Shown here in pieces: positions 33,845-45,817 of a DNA stretch of 64,000 nt; within the stretch, counting starts at the first letter, position 1; each line of letters opens with the position of its first letter. The notes under the pieces are model-generated. The model made no database searches. It saw only the letters and a list, made by a program, of their open reading frames with translations, and was not told the origin of the DNA. Made by a program: the position numbers and the translations under genes. Origin of the DNA: Circinella minor (Eukaryota; Mucoromycota; Mucoromycetes; Mucorales; Lichtheimiaceae); assembly GCA_016758965.1 (NCBI GenBank), contig JAEPRB010000103.1:1-64000 (forward strand). The letters run 5' to 3'.

Positions 33845-35823
33845 ATGCGTGCAGTACTTGTAAAACAACCAGGTAAAAGTCCAAGTAAAGAATATCATTT
33901 TATTATTATATATTTAACTAATATATAATTCATATTTAAAGGAGATGCTTCCCAATTATACATTGGTGAATATCCAACACCAACACCTACCGATACACAA
34001 ATTCTTATTAAGGTACGAATCTAAATACTTACGCGTCATTTCGTTAAATTTACTAGGTGGTACATTGCATGTTGCTTAATTATGATTATATATGTATATA
34101 TATACAGGTCAAATGCTTTTGTTTGAATCGCATGGACATTGTCCAACGCCAGGTAACATTTTCAATGGGATATTATTTTTTCACCATTGGAATTTTTCTA
34201 ACAGCAATTAAAAAATGAAAATAGGGTAACTACCCTCCTCCACCTGGTGCTTCCGAACTTCTTGGCGTTGAAGTTTCTGGTATTGTTGAATCGGTTGGCA
34301 AAAATGGTAATATTCAATAGTGTATAATTATCTAATATATCCCCCAAACTAATTTTTTTTTTTTTGGTTCCTATTTGCTATGTAATAATCACTACAGTAA
34401 CCAAATTTAAGCCTGGTGATGCAGTATTTGGATTAATGGGTGGTGGTGGCTATGCAGAGGTATATATTAAACCACATAAACACAAATAATGTTTTTTTTT
34501 TTTTTCATTTGGTTTTAATAAAAAAAAATCTTTGTAAAACAAATATATACATTTAGTATGCTGTCATGGAACAAGATTTAGCCATGCCTAAACCAGATGC
34601 ATTAACTTTTGAACAAGCTGCCGCCATTCCAGAAACTTGGTTTACTGCTTATCAAGCTTTATTTTTCGTTCTTGGATTCAAGAAGGGTGAGGATATTTTG
34701 ATCCATGCAGGTGCTTCTGGTGTTGGTATTGCTGCAATCCAATTAGCCAAACAAGCAGGTGCAAACCGTATTTTTATTACTGCTGGCTCAGATGAAAAGA
34801 CCAAGTTTTGTGAAAGTCTCGGAGCAACGCGTGGTATCAATTATAAGACTGAAGACTGGGCTGCTGTGGTAAGTAGATAATGAAACTGATGTCGAATTCC
34901 CCTGATGTACCCTGCACTTAATAAAAGATAAGTCGTGTAGTAAAGTCAAGTATAGGCAACTTCATCAAAAAATATAATTTTTCTCTTTCAAAGTATAAAA
35001 AAAGTATATAATAAATAGAACCACAGCATACTATTTAATGTAAAAAAAAAAAAGAGGTATGCTAAAGATGAAAGTTTTTGTTTCTACTAGATTATATAAA
35101 AAAGAAGTACAAAAAAAAAAGATACAAAAGAGAAAAATTATATTTTTTGATAAAGTCGCCTACACTTAACTTTACTACATGACTTATCTTTTATTCACAT
35201 AGCTGAATCTGAAAACTTTAAGAAATTAAGTGGGAGAGAGGATTTAACTATATTTTTTTTCTTGAATCAAATGATGATAGATTGCACAAGAAACATCTAA
35301 TAAGGGTGTTAATGCTATTATTGATTTTGTTGGTAAATCTTATTTTGAAAAAAATCTTGCTACTCTTTCAATTGATGGTCGTATGGTTATTTTAGCCTTT
35401 CTTTCAGGTAAGACAAATATATATAAAAAAAAATGGCGTTTCAAACCTTTTAGAACAATTATAATTAATATTATCTGTTCTCTTCTATAGGTCCAGTATT
35501 AGAGGGTGTTAATATTGGTCCAATTCTTAGAAAGCGTCTTAGAGTAAGTAATCCATAATACGCACATAACAAGCAAAAATATTAAATGAATTCCAACTTA
35601 TAATTAGATTGAAGGATCCGCTTTACGAAGTCGCTCTTTGGAGTATCAAGTCCGTCTCCGTGATGCTATTTATAAAGAAGTAATCCAAGAACATTTTGCC
35701 CAACCTAGTGAATCATACAAATTGTTCATTGATAGAGAGTTCGATTGGACAGATATCGTTACAGCACATCGTACAATGGAAAGCAATCAAACTATGGGTA
35801 AACTTGTCGTTAAAGTCACTTAA
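33845..35823 (+). CDS. PIG3-type NADPH quinone oxidoreductase (MDR family)
   Basis: This zinc-free medium-chain reductase probably reduces quinones or enones with NADPH in the cytosol. About nine exons assemble to MRAVLVKQPG, DASQLYIGEYPTPTPTDTQILIK, VKCFCLNRMDIVQRQ, GNYPPPPGASELLGVEVSGIV, GDAVFGLMGGGGYAE, AAIPETWFTAYQALF and the nucleotide-binding GASGVGIAAIQLAKQAG. Then come NAIIDFVGKSYFEKNL, RSRSLEYQVRLRD and a final HRTMESNQTMGKLVVKV. The ETW-TAYQ and RSR motifs point to the PIG3/TP53I3-like branch. One intron (34871 to about 35280) is several times longer than the others because it contains a foldback element. The 3' end faces uL11, 187 bp away. Confidence 0.9.
34920..35195. mobile_element. 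Foldback/MITE-like element inside an intron
   Basis: Terminal inverted repeats of about 66-70 bp (AATAAAAGATAAGTCGTGTA... and its near-exact reverse complement ending ...GACTTATCTTTTATT) flank a loop of about 140 bp without any coding frame. The whole 276-bp element sits in an intron of the quinone oxidoreductase. Clear target-site duplications were not found. Confidence 0.7.
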
Positions 35824-36010
35824 TAATTTCTTGGCTTATTCAACAACCCATATAATGTACAAAAACCAAAAAATAAATAATAAAAAAAATATTCCATTCA
35901 TTCCATTTCATCATGTTTCTATATCTTTTTAAATTTGTCGAAAAAAACGTTGTGTCCAACATTGAAGTTTTTTTTTATTAATCCCCGTTTATAAATAATA
36001 AATAAATCGT

Positions 36011-36964
36011 TTATTTTTCCTGTTTATTTTAATATAAAAAGACGTTGAAATAGAGAAGAAGAAAAATTAATTAGTAACAAAAATACAAAGACATACTTAA
36101 TGAAATTAAAATGAATAGCAATATACTTACGGGAATCTCGACCTCACCGGCATCGATAGCTTGGCAAAGATCCTGGGGACTTTGACCATCGACGGTACAA
36201 CCAACAGAGTGGGCAGTACCGAGGATTTCCTTAACGGTACCAGACAATTCACGAGCGAAGGACTTGTAACGCATGGTGCGGGCAATTTCAATAATGTCAT
36301 CAAGGGTGATGTTACCAGTGTGCTTGACTAGTTATTTTAAAAATTCAAAAAAAAAACCCATAAAGTTAAATATTATATACTAATTTTCACATATATAACT
36401 ATATAATACTTACTGTTCTTATCCTTCTTGCGATCACGTGGGGGTTCCTTAAGAGCCTTGATGACCAAGGAAGAAGCCGAGGGGACAACGGAAACTTGAG
36501 CTTGACGGTTTTGGATAGTCAATTGAATGGTAACACGAAGACCCTTCCAGTCCTTGGTACCCTTCATGATATCTTCACCGACCTTCTTGGGAGACAAACC
36601 AAGAGGACCAATCTTGGGGGCTATATAAATGATACAAAAAAAAAAAGATTTTTGGTTAATAATCGTTTCTCATTTAATAATCAAATGGACCCGTCAAAAT
36701 TCGTAATTTCGTTTTGTTGTTGTTGAATCGTCAAAATAGAACAAATGATATTTATTCAAAATAATAATAAAAAAAAATTGTTGGGCTTACCCAATGCCGA
36801 AGAAGCAGCCAATTCACCACCTAAATAATTAAACATGTGGGTTAGTTGAATGAAATCAGGTCAGTTCTCATTAAAACAAAATATTTTTTTTTTAAAAAAT
36901 GTTACTTACCAGTGGCACGAAGGTAGATGATTTTGACCTCAGTAGGATCGAATTTGGGAGGCAT
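36011..36964 (-). CDS. Cytosolic 60S ribosomal protein uL11 (Rpl12)
   Basis: uL11 builds the base of the ribosomal stalk on the large subunit, where translation factors act. The protein starts [20 protein letters not shown] (36964) and includes [78 protein letters not shown] and [18 protein letters not shown]. It ends [10 protein letters not shown], close to the usual IPEE/IPSE end. The final exon encodes only E-K-stop (36011-36019), recovered because the preceding exon has a GTAAGT donor after IP. Codon choice is less AT-rich than in the neighbours, as expected of a highly expressed gene. Confidence 0.9.
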
Positions 36965-37837
36965 CTATGATGATAACGAAAATGGATGTATTAATATAGA
37001 GGGAATGGATGGATGGATTGATGGATGGATTAAAGTAAAATTTATGCTTCTTTGTTTTACTTACTATTGGTCTGTAAAAAGAGAGGGGGTAATAGGATTG
37101 CACTTCTTGGATCCATAAGCACACAGACCGATTCCCTAATCGGAACTCGAATTCTTTTCATTCATTTATAAAATTCAACTATGTACCATAATTCCTTTCG
37201 TAAATACAGTTCTTTTCGTAATAAATAAAAGTTTTCTAGTAGAAGATAGTATGTTGGTATATATGTAACAGAAACATATTTTGTAAGGAAATTTACAATG
37301 AACACACATATATAATCGCCCTGGTAACTTGCTCTTTGTTGTATATAATTTTAAAAAGTTCCAGTTGATATTGTTACTTTAAACAGGACCAAAAAAAAAA
37401 AAATGCACAGAATATTTAATGTAAATGTTATTTTATCAATAAATGCATTATTGAATAAAAATATTACGTAAACTACTAGTTAGTGTCGTTAAATTGAAGA
37501 TAATGATATTATAAATTTTATTAAATTTTTGATTTAGTAGTGCTAATAATATCATTAGTAATTGAAAAATTTGAAATAAAGAAAAACTTTTTTAGAATAA
37601 GACGAAAAGATAAAATTCATTTTTTTTTATTATACTAAGGTTCTATTAGTAAATGTGTAAAAGATAGAAAGAACAACAAAAAAAAAAAAGCAAATTGAAC
37701 CAGGAATAGCAAAAACAATTATACTCGACTAAAATTTTTTGAAGAGTGGATTATTATGGGTAAGTGAAAAGAAAAGTAATAAAGGTGGTGGGGGGGTGTC
37801 GATATAAAAGAACATGAACAGATCAAAAAGAAACCAT
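36965..37837. other. Intergenic region upstream of uL11
   Basis: The region holds the uL11 promoter and the 3' flank of the secreted repeat protein. A short GGAT tandem repeat lies about 37006-37031. No gene is supported. Confidence 0.6.
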
Positions 37838-39105
37838 TTAGACAGTGAGGAATGGAAGTTGGAGGAAGTCGATTTCTGTTTCAGTGGCACTTTCGACGCT
37901 ATTGATGTTAAAGAAGGAAGTAAAAAAATTTGGAATTTAATTATATATATGAAAATCTTTTCTTGTTGCTATGGAATTCTCAACTTACACCACGCTGGTT
38001 TCAGTTACTGCTTCAATAGCGACGCCAGTTGGAGTAGAGACGGTGTAAGCTGCAAGGATGGGATTGCCTGCATCTGCATCACCGCCATCTGGAGCTTCGG
38101 CGGGAGTATCGGGAGTATCGGGAGTACCATCAGCTGCAGGAACGGTATAGTAAACGTAGACGGTCTTGTTCTTGTTCCATCCCTTCTTGCCACCATAGCC
38201 GCCCTTGTTGCCCCAGCCGCCCTTGTCATTACCATAGCCGACCTTGTTGTCCCAGCCGCCTTTGTCATTGCCCCAGCCGCCCTTGTCATTGCCCCAGCCG
38301 CCCTTGTCATTGCCCCAGCCGCCCTTGTCATTGCCCCAGCCGCCCTTGTCATCTCCCCAGCCGCCCTTGTCATTTCCCCAGCCGCCCTTCTTGTGGTCCC
38401 AATCATCATCATCGTCATCGTCATCACAGTCTTCATCGTCATCATCCCAGTCATCTTCGTCATCATCATCGTCCCAGCCCTTCTTTCCTTTACCCTTACC
38501 ACCCTTGTCATAAAGGGCTTGGATCTTTTGAACAAGGCGGACAGCACCAGTACCATCAGCAGATTGGGAGTTGGCAACGTTGATAGTGATTTCATGTTTA
38601 CCTGGAGCCAAATCAAAGACAGCATGGCTGAAACGATCATCTTGAAGAGCTTCTTCAGGAGTAGCGGCGAAAGCTTCCTTATCGTTGGTGACTTCACTGG
38701 TCATACCGATGATTTCACCGTTATCCATAATTTCGAAGGCATCACCACCTATATTTTTATGTAAGGAAAAGGTAAGAGAGTTTAGTTAGAGAAATAGTCG
38801 CAAAAGACGGTAAATCAGATGTAAGGAAATTATTGAGATATGATTTATTTACCCATCTTATAATCAGTGACTTGGAGTTGAGCAGGTTCAGCAAGATTCA
38901 AAGTGAAAGTGCGATCAACAGATTGGGCTTCACCATCAACAGACATCCAATTGAAAGGCTGGAATTGTTCACCCATATTAAGAGCAACAGTTTGAGCAGG
39001 AGCTACGTTAAGTTCACTGTTGTTGTTCTTTTGAACAGCAGCTGGTGCAGCGATGGCCAAAGTAGCCAACATGGCAGTAGATACGAGGGAGAGCGAAAAG
39101 CGCAT
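37838..39105 (-). CDS. Secreted Gly/Trp/Asp-rich tandem-repeat protein
   Basis: The N-terminus MRFSLSLVSTAMLATLAIA is a clear signal peptide with a likely cut after AIA. The folded part (NVAPAQTVALNMGEQF, LNLAEPAQLQVTDYKMG, FDLAPGKHEITINVANS) looks like a compact beta domain of about 150 residues. An acidic run of Asp with a few Trp/Glu follows, then six 7-residue units GGWGNDK (one GGWGDDK) and degenerate GGYG units. The tail (PDTPDTPAEAPDGG) leads to NPILAAYTVSTPTGVAIEAVTETSVV. A last exon (37838-37897) adds a short end. No catalytic motif or GPI signal is evident. A cell-wall or spore-surface protein is an inference. The 21-bp repeats could change in number by slippage. Confidence 0.7.
38235..38394 (-). 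repeat. 21-bp coding tandem repeat in the secreted protein
   Basis: On the + strand the unit CCGCCCTTGTCATTGCCCCAG recurs about six times with few changes (one unit has ATCTCC, one ATTTCC). It encodes GGWGNDK on the minus strand. Confidence 0.9.
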
Positions 39106-39617
39106 GGTTTGAGAATGTATCGTTATGCAATGAAAAATAAAGACTTTTTTTTTAATAAAATGAAATGAGGTTTATATGGGGTTTATATGAAAATATGAGA
39201 GATGAAGAAGATGATGATAAAAAAACGGAAGATGTCTCTAATTTGGTTTCTTTTATAGACAATCAAATTCAAAATATTTTCATCACGTTCATTAAACAAC
39301 CAGATGAATCAAATGGTTGTGGATCGGCGAAATATTTACTTGCTGACTGTAACAAACCGCAGTAAGCTTGCTGTCAACAAATTTCATTTTTTTGGAATGG
39401 TAATCGGAAGATTTTAGCTATGGCAAAAATACTAAACAATGTAATGTATGACTTTGTATATATATGTATGTATATACGACAAACGATTAAAAAAAAAAAC
39501 AATACCCATGAATCATTCCAACTTCGGATATATCTTAGTTCACTAATTTTATTTATTTATTTATTTTGTATTTCCAATGTCTTTTATAATTATTTTTGTT
39601 ATTACTATTATTGTTTA
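39106..39617. other. Promoter region of the secreted repeat protein
   Basis: On the minus strand a CTATAAAAG motif lies at about 39250-39258, roughly 150 bp upstream of the ATG. On the + strand a 66-codon frame (39165-39365) begins MRFIWGLYENMRDEEDDD; it overlaps the promoter and has no recognised relative. Confidence 0.45.
39250..39258 (-). promoter_or_regulatory. TATA-box-like motif of the secreted repeat protein
   Basis: TATAAAAG on the minus strand about 150 bp before the start codon; motif match only. Confidence 0.4.
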
Positions 39618-40282
39618 TTATGATGTGAGCGGTGTTAATCCTGATGCTACCATCTTCTTGGCTTTCTTTGCCCGATAAAGCTCAATTGCACGACCCCGTT
39701 CACCTTCCAGTGTCTTGCGTGCAGATGCGCTCATATTTTGTAATTTACGTTTATGTGATGCTTTAAGTTGCTTCATGCCTTCATCTTCATCTGATGCTAC
39801 AGCTTCTCGTGTTTTCGCTTCCAAAGTCTAGCATTATAATCAATACAGTTAATTTTCTCATATTTTCTTCTCTTTTTTGATTTATTCATTCCTTTCTTCC
39901 CCTCTACTAATACTTACTTCCTTGCCCCGACCGCGTGCTTTAGGGATCTTGGTAAATGTAGGTGGAGCATCAGCTACTTCACCAAACTTGACATCATCCT
40001 TCAAATCATCAAAATCGCGGCCACCATATTGATCCATTTGACGTTGTTTTTTGTCCTGTTGCTTTTGTTTTCGTGCTTCCCGATTACGTCGTTTTCGCAA
40101 ACTGAGAGGCTTTGTTGCTTTTACAGCTTGAATAAAATCTTGTTGATATTTCTTATTCACTCGTTCATTAAACTCTCGTAAACCTTCCCCTTTTCGGATC
40201 TTGAGCTCTGCTGCTTCTTCCTATTACTGCTCTATTACTATACTGACGCTTTTCCATACGTTTGTCTTTCACTTTCCCACTA

Positions 40283-40335
<53 letters not shown>

Positions 40336-40706
40336 CTGTGTGTTTGTGTTTGTGGATGTATGTATGTATGTATAAAACTATTCATACATGCACATCTACA
40401 CATAGTATTATTTGTATGATCCATATCATATATGAAATAATGTTTATTTACCTTTGCTTTTTGTTGTTCTTGTTTTTTTGCTTCTTTCTTTTCTTTTGCT
40501 TTCTGTTCGGTAATATCCTTATACCTAAATAACCGAGCAAATGACTTGGGGGTGTCGTCCGATTTCGAAGCCGTCACTGGAAGATCAACTCTGCGCTTAT
40601 TAAATCTTCCGAAATGGATAAAATGGATAACAAAAAAAAAACAATAAACAAACTATACATACTCTTGTTTCTTTCTTAAGCTTGCTTTTAATCGTTTATG
40701 TGGCAT
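39618..40706 (-). CDS. CCDC137-like basic coiled-coil protein
   Basis: Exons assemble to MPHKRLKASLRKKQEVDLPV, then DDTPKSFARLFRYKDITEQKAKEKKE, EEAAELKIRKGEGLREFNERV, YQQDFIQAVKATKPLSLRKRR, FDDLKDDVKFGEVADAPPTFTK and a final ETLEAKTREAVA to MVASGLTPLTS. The pattern (PKSFARL-R, GEGLREFNERV, VKFGEVAD-PP) fits the CCDC137 family of basic nuclear or nucleolar proteins; a role in ribosome biogenesis is an inference. Charged, lysine-rich, probably coiled-coil. The intron at about 40219-40453 holds a long CT/TG microsatellite. Confidence 0.55.
40283..40350. repeat. (CT)n(TG)n microsatellite in an intron
   Basis: About ten CT units followed by fourteen TG units and interrupted TG units. They lie inside an intron of the CCDC137-like gene. 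Confidence 0.9.
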
Positions 40707-42493
40707 CTCTTTTTTACTATGTCGCTTTTTAATGTAGTTATAACAAAAATCGGGTTTTCTTTTTTGATTGTTAAAATTAATTTGATCGATCTCAAACCAA
40801 AACTTTTTTTTTTTTGAAGAAAAAAAAAAAAGTTAGAACGAGTAAATAGCTCCGCTTCCTGGATGTAACATGACAACAACCAATGGGCTAGCAAGAACAA
40901 CAAATGCATAGCAACCAGTGATTCTATGTAGTATTTTTAATAGTAATACTAATATATCATTTCGTTTTCCCAGTTATTATTTTAATGAAGATAATGAATG
41001 CAATTTATTACAAATAATATAACAATATGATAACAGCAACTTTTGAAAATAACCATTGCTTATTAAATTAATTCTATAAAAATTCTTTGCAACACAACGG
41101 GTAAAGCAGGACCAGTCGTGTAATGAATGTACGTAAAAAAAAAGTTGTATATTCGACGGATGGTTTATCGCTACCTAGTGCAAGAAAGAAACTCACATAT
41201 TTCTGTTGTACTTTCTACTCAAGTAAGACGGATTATGTAGTACGTAGGGACATTTGAAATAAATATTAAAAAGACATACGATTGTTAATACATCATATTG
41301 ATCTTTATTCCCAAGTTCCTTTCTTGTTCCTGATGGAAAAAAATAAAAAAAAAAGTTATCTGGGTGTTACATGATTCAATATACACACTACTGTAAACAT
41401 TTCTGAAAATTCACATTAATACAATGAGAAAAAAAAATACCTTTGCTTTTGCCTACAAGAAGACAGCACGCTAAATATGAAGTTGATGAAAACTTTATTT
41501 ATATGATAAATTGTATGTGTAGTATATTGGCACATCATTACTAATTAGTACTCTTACGTTCCAGAAAATTCTGTTTACATGTATATATAAAGCTTGAATG
41601 TGTCTTGTAAGTAATCTCAATAAATATATCATTGTCCAAAATATCAGTCTGTTGAAAGCTTTTTTTTTTGGGGGGGGGGAATGGCGTGGAGCCAGTATTC
41701 AAACTACTCACAAGGATATGTACAATAAAGAAAAACAAGCGGAAATTAAGAAATATTATCTGCTGATAATGTATAAATCAGAATGAAGATGAAAAAAATG
41801 TGTGTACACAGAAGAAAATAAAAAAGTTTCGAACACAAAAAATGTAAGCTCTCGGGTTAGTGGTATGATATTCCCACGACCAAAATAAGTATAATTGTAA
41901 GTTCAAAATGCTTTCTTTTAGGTATTATTTTTATTTGATAGTGGCCATTTGCTTATCTGCTGAATTAATAGCTCACAGTAAGCATATACGAAAAGAAGAA
42001 GATTAAAATTTTTTGTTGTATAGTTTATTATGACGATTACACTTTTAAGTTTTTTCAATCAAACGCTTACTAAACGTTGCTTTATGTAGTATGTCTTTTG
42101 ATAGCGAAAAAACAGTCAGAATTATTGTTTTGTTACGTATAATCATAATCAAAGAATTAAATGAATTTACAGAAAAAAAATATTTTTTGTTTGTTTGTTT
42201 GTATATTATATTATAGATATAGTGTTGACAGAGTATATAGAGTATATAGATTAAATATGTTATATTCGTTAATAGTGGTGGTAAAAAAAAATAAAGTTAT
42301 TATTCTTATTATTACATTTAGATGGCTCTTGGCCTACCTAAAATGGGAATTAAAAACAATGTAGTATGTATGTATATATATATATGGAAAGGGAGAGAGT
42401 AGGGAATAAAATAGTAGAGAGTAACAAAAATAAAATAATAATAAAACAGAGGATAATAAATATAAGACTTTAAAATTTACATATTGCTAATTA
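40707..42493. other. Intergenic region of about 1.8 kb
   Basis: The stretch separates the CCDC137-like gene from the MFSD1-like gene. It holds a possible two-exon micro-gene on the + strand (41908-42073) and poly-A/T tracts. No other gene is supported. Confidence 0.5.
41908..42073 (+). CDS. Candidate secreted micropeptide, two exons
   Basis: From ATG at 41908 the frame reads MLSFRYYFYLIVAICLSAEL and IAH, which looks like a signal peptide. A GTAAGC donor (41978) and a TTGTATAG acceptor (42023) define a 46-nt intron in matching phase. Exon 2 adds IYYDDYTFKFFQSNAY-stop. Total 39 residues, with no known relative. Without splicing the frame ends KHIRKEED after 32 residues. The intron is at the short end of what is seen in this window. 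Confidence 0.25.
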
Positions 42494-44797
42494 TTAAAAT
42501 GTAACTTTTCCAGTTACGGCAAAGACAAAGAACAACACCCAAGCAACGATACCAAAGAATATGTAGGTAGCAACATAAACATACTTGCGCCGAAGGATAG
42601 TCTGATCGCTTAACGAATCTAAACCTTGCTTGGTAAGATTTAATTCGTTATCATTAATTTCAGCCATTCGTTCTTGACGCTTCTTGCGGCTCAATTCGAG
42701 CAAGTTTTTCAAATAAATGCGTTGAGTGAACCAAAGGCCAATAATGATCAGGAAACCAAGAGAACCGAGAACAATAAACACAATCATAACATCTATAATT
42801 ATTATACGTATTGTTAATATATATTTACTCTTATTTATACTATACGTACGACCTTATTACTATTATCGTTTATATGAATACAAAACTTACTTGTGTACAA
42901 TTGATTTTCAGTGTTGTCTTGAACAATTCCGACAACAATATCCAAGATTGAACTACCAATATTATTGGCACTCTTGAAAAGACCCAAGCCAGTTCCAATA
43001 TATTCAGATGGCAAAATCATACCAATGGACGTGATCATGGTGATTGGACCGAATGCCAATGAGAAAGAATACAAGATCATGCCAACAATGGGTTCCACCA
43101 TGGTCCAGCCAAGCAAACCGCAAGATATGACGAAGAAAACAGCAGACAAAAGCACTATTATCAAAAGGAAACAAATCAGTTCATCAGATTCTTTTTTTTT
43201 TTTTTAAAAAAAAGGAAAGAGCTCTTTATAAGAACCATGCTATGATACATCACAAAAGAAAAGTTAACCTACAAATTTTAACACGTTGACCAAGGAAATC
43301 GATAATAAAACCAAGAACTGGGGTAGCAACAATAGGTACAACTTGAGAAACAGAAGCCTTATAAGCGGCCAATTTTTGTGCAGTTCCAAAATGAATTTGA
43401 ACCAATTCTGTCGCAACAGATTGATGGACAGTCCACACAGCTATATATTATAATTGATATATATATATATTAGATTTTTACTTTGTTTCAAAACTTCTTC
43501 TTTTTTTGAGACTGTTAGTATAATGATAGAAATGAAATAATAAAACTATACCAGCAAAAATGAATTCAATTAAAATAATATGCCAAAAATAATCTATATA
43601 CAGTAGCATAATATTATCGTTATTATTAGTTATAAAATAATTGTTGTATATTTTTTTTTAGTGGAGGATTAATAAAAAGGAAACAAACCTGGGAATCGGA
43701 AAATCGATTTCACGTGAACAGTCTTTTTAGCCTTGATTCTCATCACTTCTGATTTGGACATGATTTCACCTTGTAGATGATGCAAAACATAAGCATATAT
43801 CAAATTCATAATAATGGAAAAACCACAGAAAATTAATGCGAGCCAGAAAGCCCAGACCCAATTATTCATGTGTTCAGCAATAGGATTTGATACAAGGGTA
43901 CCCAAAAAGGTAGATAACCGACTGATGGATAGTTGCATACCAATAGCAAGGGCAAGATATTTAGTACGGAACCACTTTGAAAGTAAAGATTCTTGCATGG
44001 TCACAATCAAACCAGAGCCAATACCAAATACGACTTGACCAACAACCATCAATGCAAAACTTCCAATATGTGCAGCGATAGCAGTTAGTAAACTACCAAG
44101 CAAGATCATAAAGTTAATGACAAGCGTACCCCAAACAGTACCAAACATCTATATATTGAAATTAATAATAATAGAGAATGCATAAAGATCAGTAAAACAT
44201 TTATGAACAGACAATAAACATTTGGTATCAAAGCAGTTCAAAAGTCATTCTCTCTCTTACATCAATAAAATAACCACCTAGAATAGGAAAGATTGTATTA
44301 ATAATCGATACCGATGATGAAAGGACGCCATATCTTGTGTTAGAAATCATCAATTCCTATTATATATAAGCTTCGTTATTAGCATTTTTTTTTTTGGAAT
44401 ATTGATTTAGATAATATATCTCTTTATTTCTTACCGCTTTCAACGAAGCTTTCATTGCACCAAGAGCAGCGCCGGAAAAGTGAGAGCCGACTAATTTTTT
44501 TTTTTTTGGCAAGACAATAGGTTTATGTTAGTTCATTTTTTTTTTCGCGACCCATTCCTTATTTGTAGTGAATAGTTAAAACAAAATATAATACACACCA
44601 GGCAACATAAGTGCGGTTACTAATGCAACAACCTTGTATTTCCAAGGAGCATTCGCCAATGCAGCATCACTTTCATGAAGACCGGTTTCTTCACTATGAT
44701 GTTGTTTATAGACAGCTTTATTATCTTCTCCGTCTACATCATCATGAATAATTTGTTCTGTTTTTTCACTATATTCATGTTTATTCTCGGTAGACAT
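42494..44797 (-). CDS. MFSD1-like major facilitator transporter
   Basis: Seven or eight exons encode a membrane protein of about 590 residues. It has a cytosolic N-terminus (MSTENKHEYSEKTEQIIHDD) and 12 hydrophobic helices. Readable blocks are NAPWKYKVVALVTALMLPG, SHFSGAALGAMKASLKA, SNTRYGVLSSSVSIINTIFP, GGYFIDMFGT, FGIGSGLIVTMQESLLSKWF, VATPVLGFIIDFLGQRVKI, GMILPSEYIGTGLGLFKSANN and a C-terminal last helix ending FAVTGKVTF. This pattern is the fungal group annotated as MFSD1-like, related to a lysosomal dipeptide transporter in animals. Substrate in fungi is not known. A long charged loop (residues ERMAEINDNELNLTKQGLDS) precedes the last helix. Confidence 0.75.
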
Positions 44798-45817
44798 CCT
44801 CACGAATTTCTTTTTTTTTTTTAATGATTTGTAAAAAGGGACAATAGAGTAAAAAAAAAAAAAAAAATTAAAAAGAAATGTGAAGAAGAAAAGAAAAACA
44901 AAATTACTCAAAAGTTTTTCTATCCCCTCATTTATACTTTTCGTCGTCTTCCGAGCGCGAAAATAAAATAAAATAACAATAACCGTGCCTGTGCTTATGT
45001 GAAAAATAACAATTTGGGGGAGGGGGAAAGAAAACCTTGTAGACTAATATGGGAGAGACAAAAACCCGGGTATTGCAAGAAAAAAAACACCAAATCTGTG
45101 TTAGAGTTTTTTAATCAGATCCAAATTTTTATCAGATGTGGATCACAAAGTCCTCTGTACTACGTGGTTACCAACATAAAACGGGGTTAAATGCACTTTA
45201 AATGGGAATCCCAAAGGTAGCTTGTGTTACTCAGCAGTACTTAGAATCTAAAGCAAGTGTTATAAGATGATCTCTATCTCTCTTTTTTCGCTCTCATAAA
45301 TCCGAAATTCCTACATCCTTTGTACAACATGCTTACGTCTTACCACTTGTGTTTGAATCTCGGATTCTTTCTAATCGAAATATCCTTCTTTGGACTGTTT
45401 TTTTTTTTTTTTGGGAAAAAATATACAGAAACAAACTATGAACTTAAATAATTCTATTTTATTTTATTTTATCATATAAATAAAAGAAAGTAGATAAATG
45501 CTATTTTTTTTTTTTGCGATCACTGTAATACTGTATACATTTTATGAAAGAAACATGAGAAAAAAAAAAGATTGATGATTCGATTTAGTCCCAAAGTAGC
45601 GGACATTGACTGTGCAACAACAGTTCATAAAAAGCTTTTTCTTTTTTCTTTGTTTTAGAGCAGGGGTGGTCCTGGACAAAAATTTTCTTCGTTATATAAA
45701 AAACCATATATGGTTGTATAAAGAAGAATAGTCGTTACAAAAAGAAATATTTTTCCTTTCCTTCTTTTTTATTATTGAATGTCAGAGTTAATGGAAAAAA
45801 AAAAAAAAGAGAAAAAC
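44798..45817. other. Intergenic region upstream of the MFSD1-like gene
   Basis: No gene is supported. Poly-A/T runs are frequent. The only + strand frame above 60 codons (from about 44999) shows no protein-like pattern. Confidence 0.6.

Noticed and set aside
37814..38764. Long + strand frame of 316 codons opposite the secreted repeat protein
   Set aside because: It is the antisense shadow of the 21-bp repeat and the Asp run; the minus-strand frame has a signal peptide and correct splice sites.
41845..41925. tRNA-like stretch (GCTCTCGGGTTAGTGGTATGAT...)
   Set aside because: An A-box-like part is present but the B-box part (GTAAGTTCAAAATGC) does not match GGTTCRANNCC and no full cloverleaf pairs.
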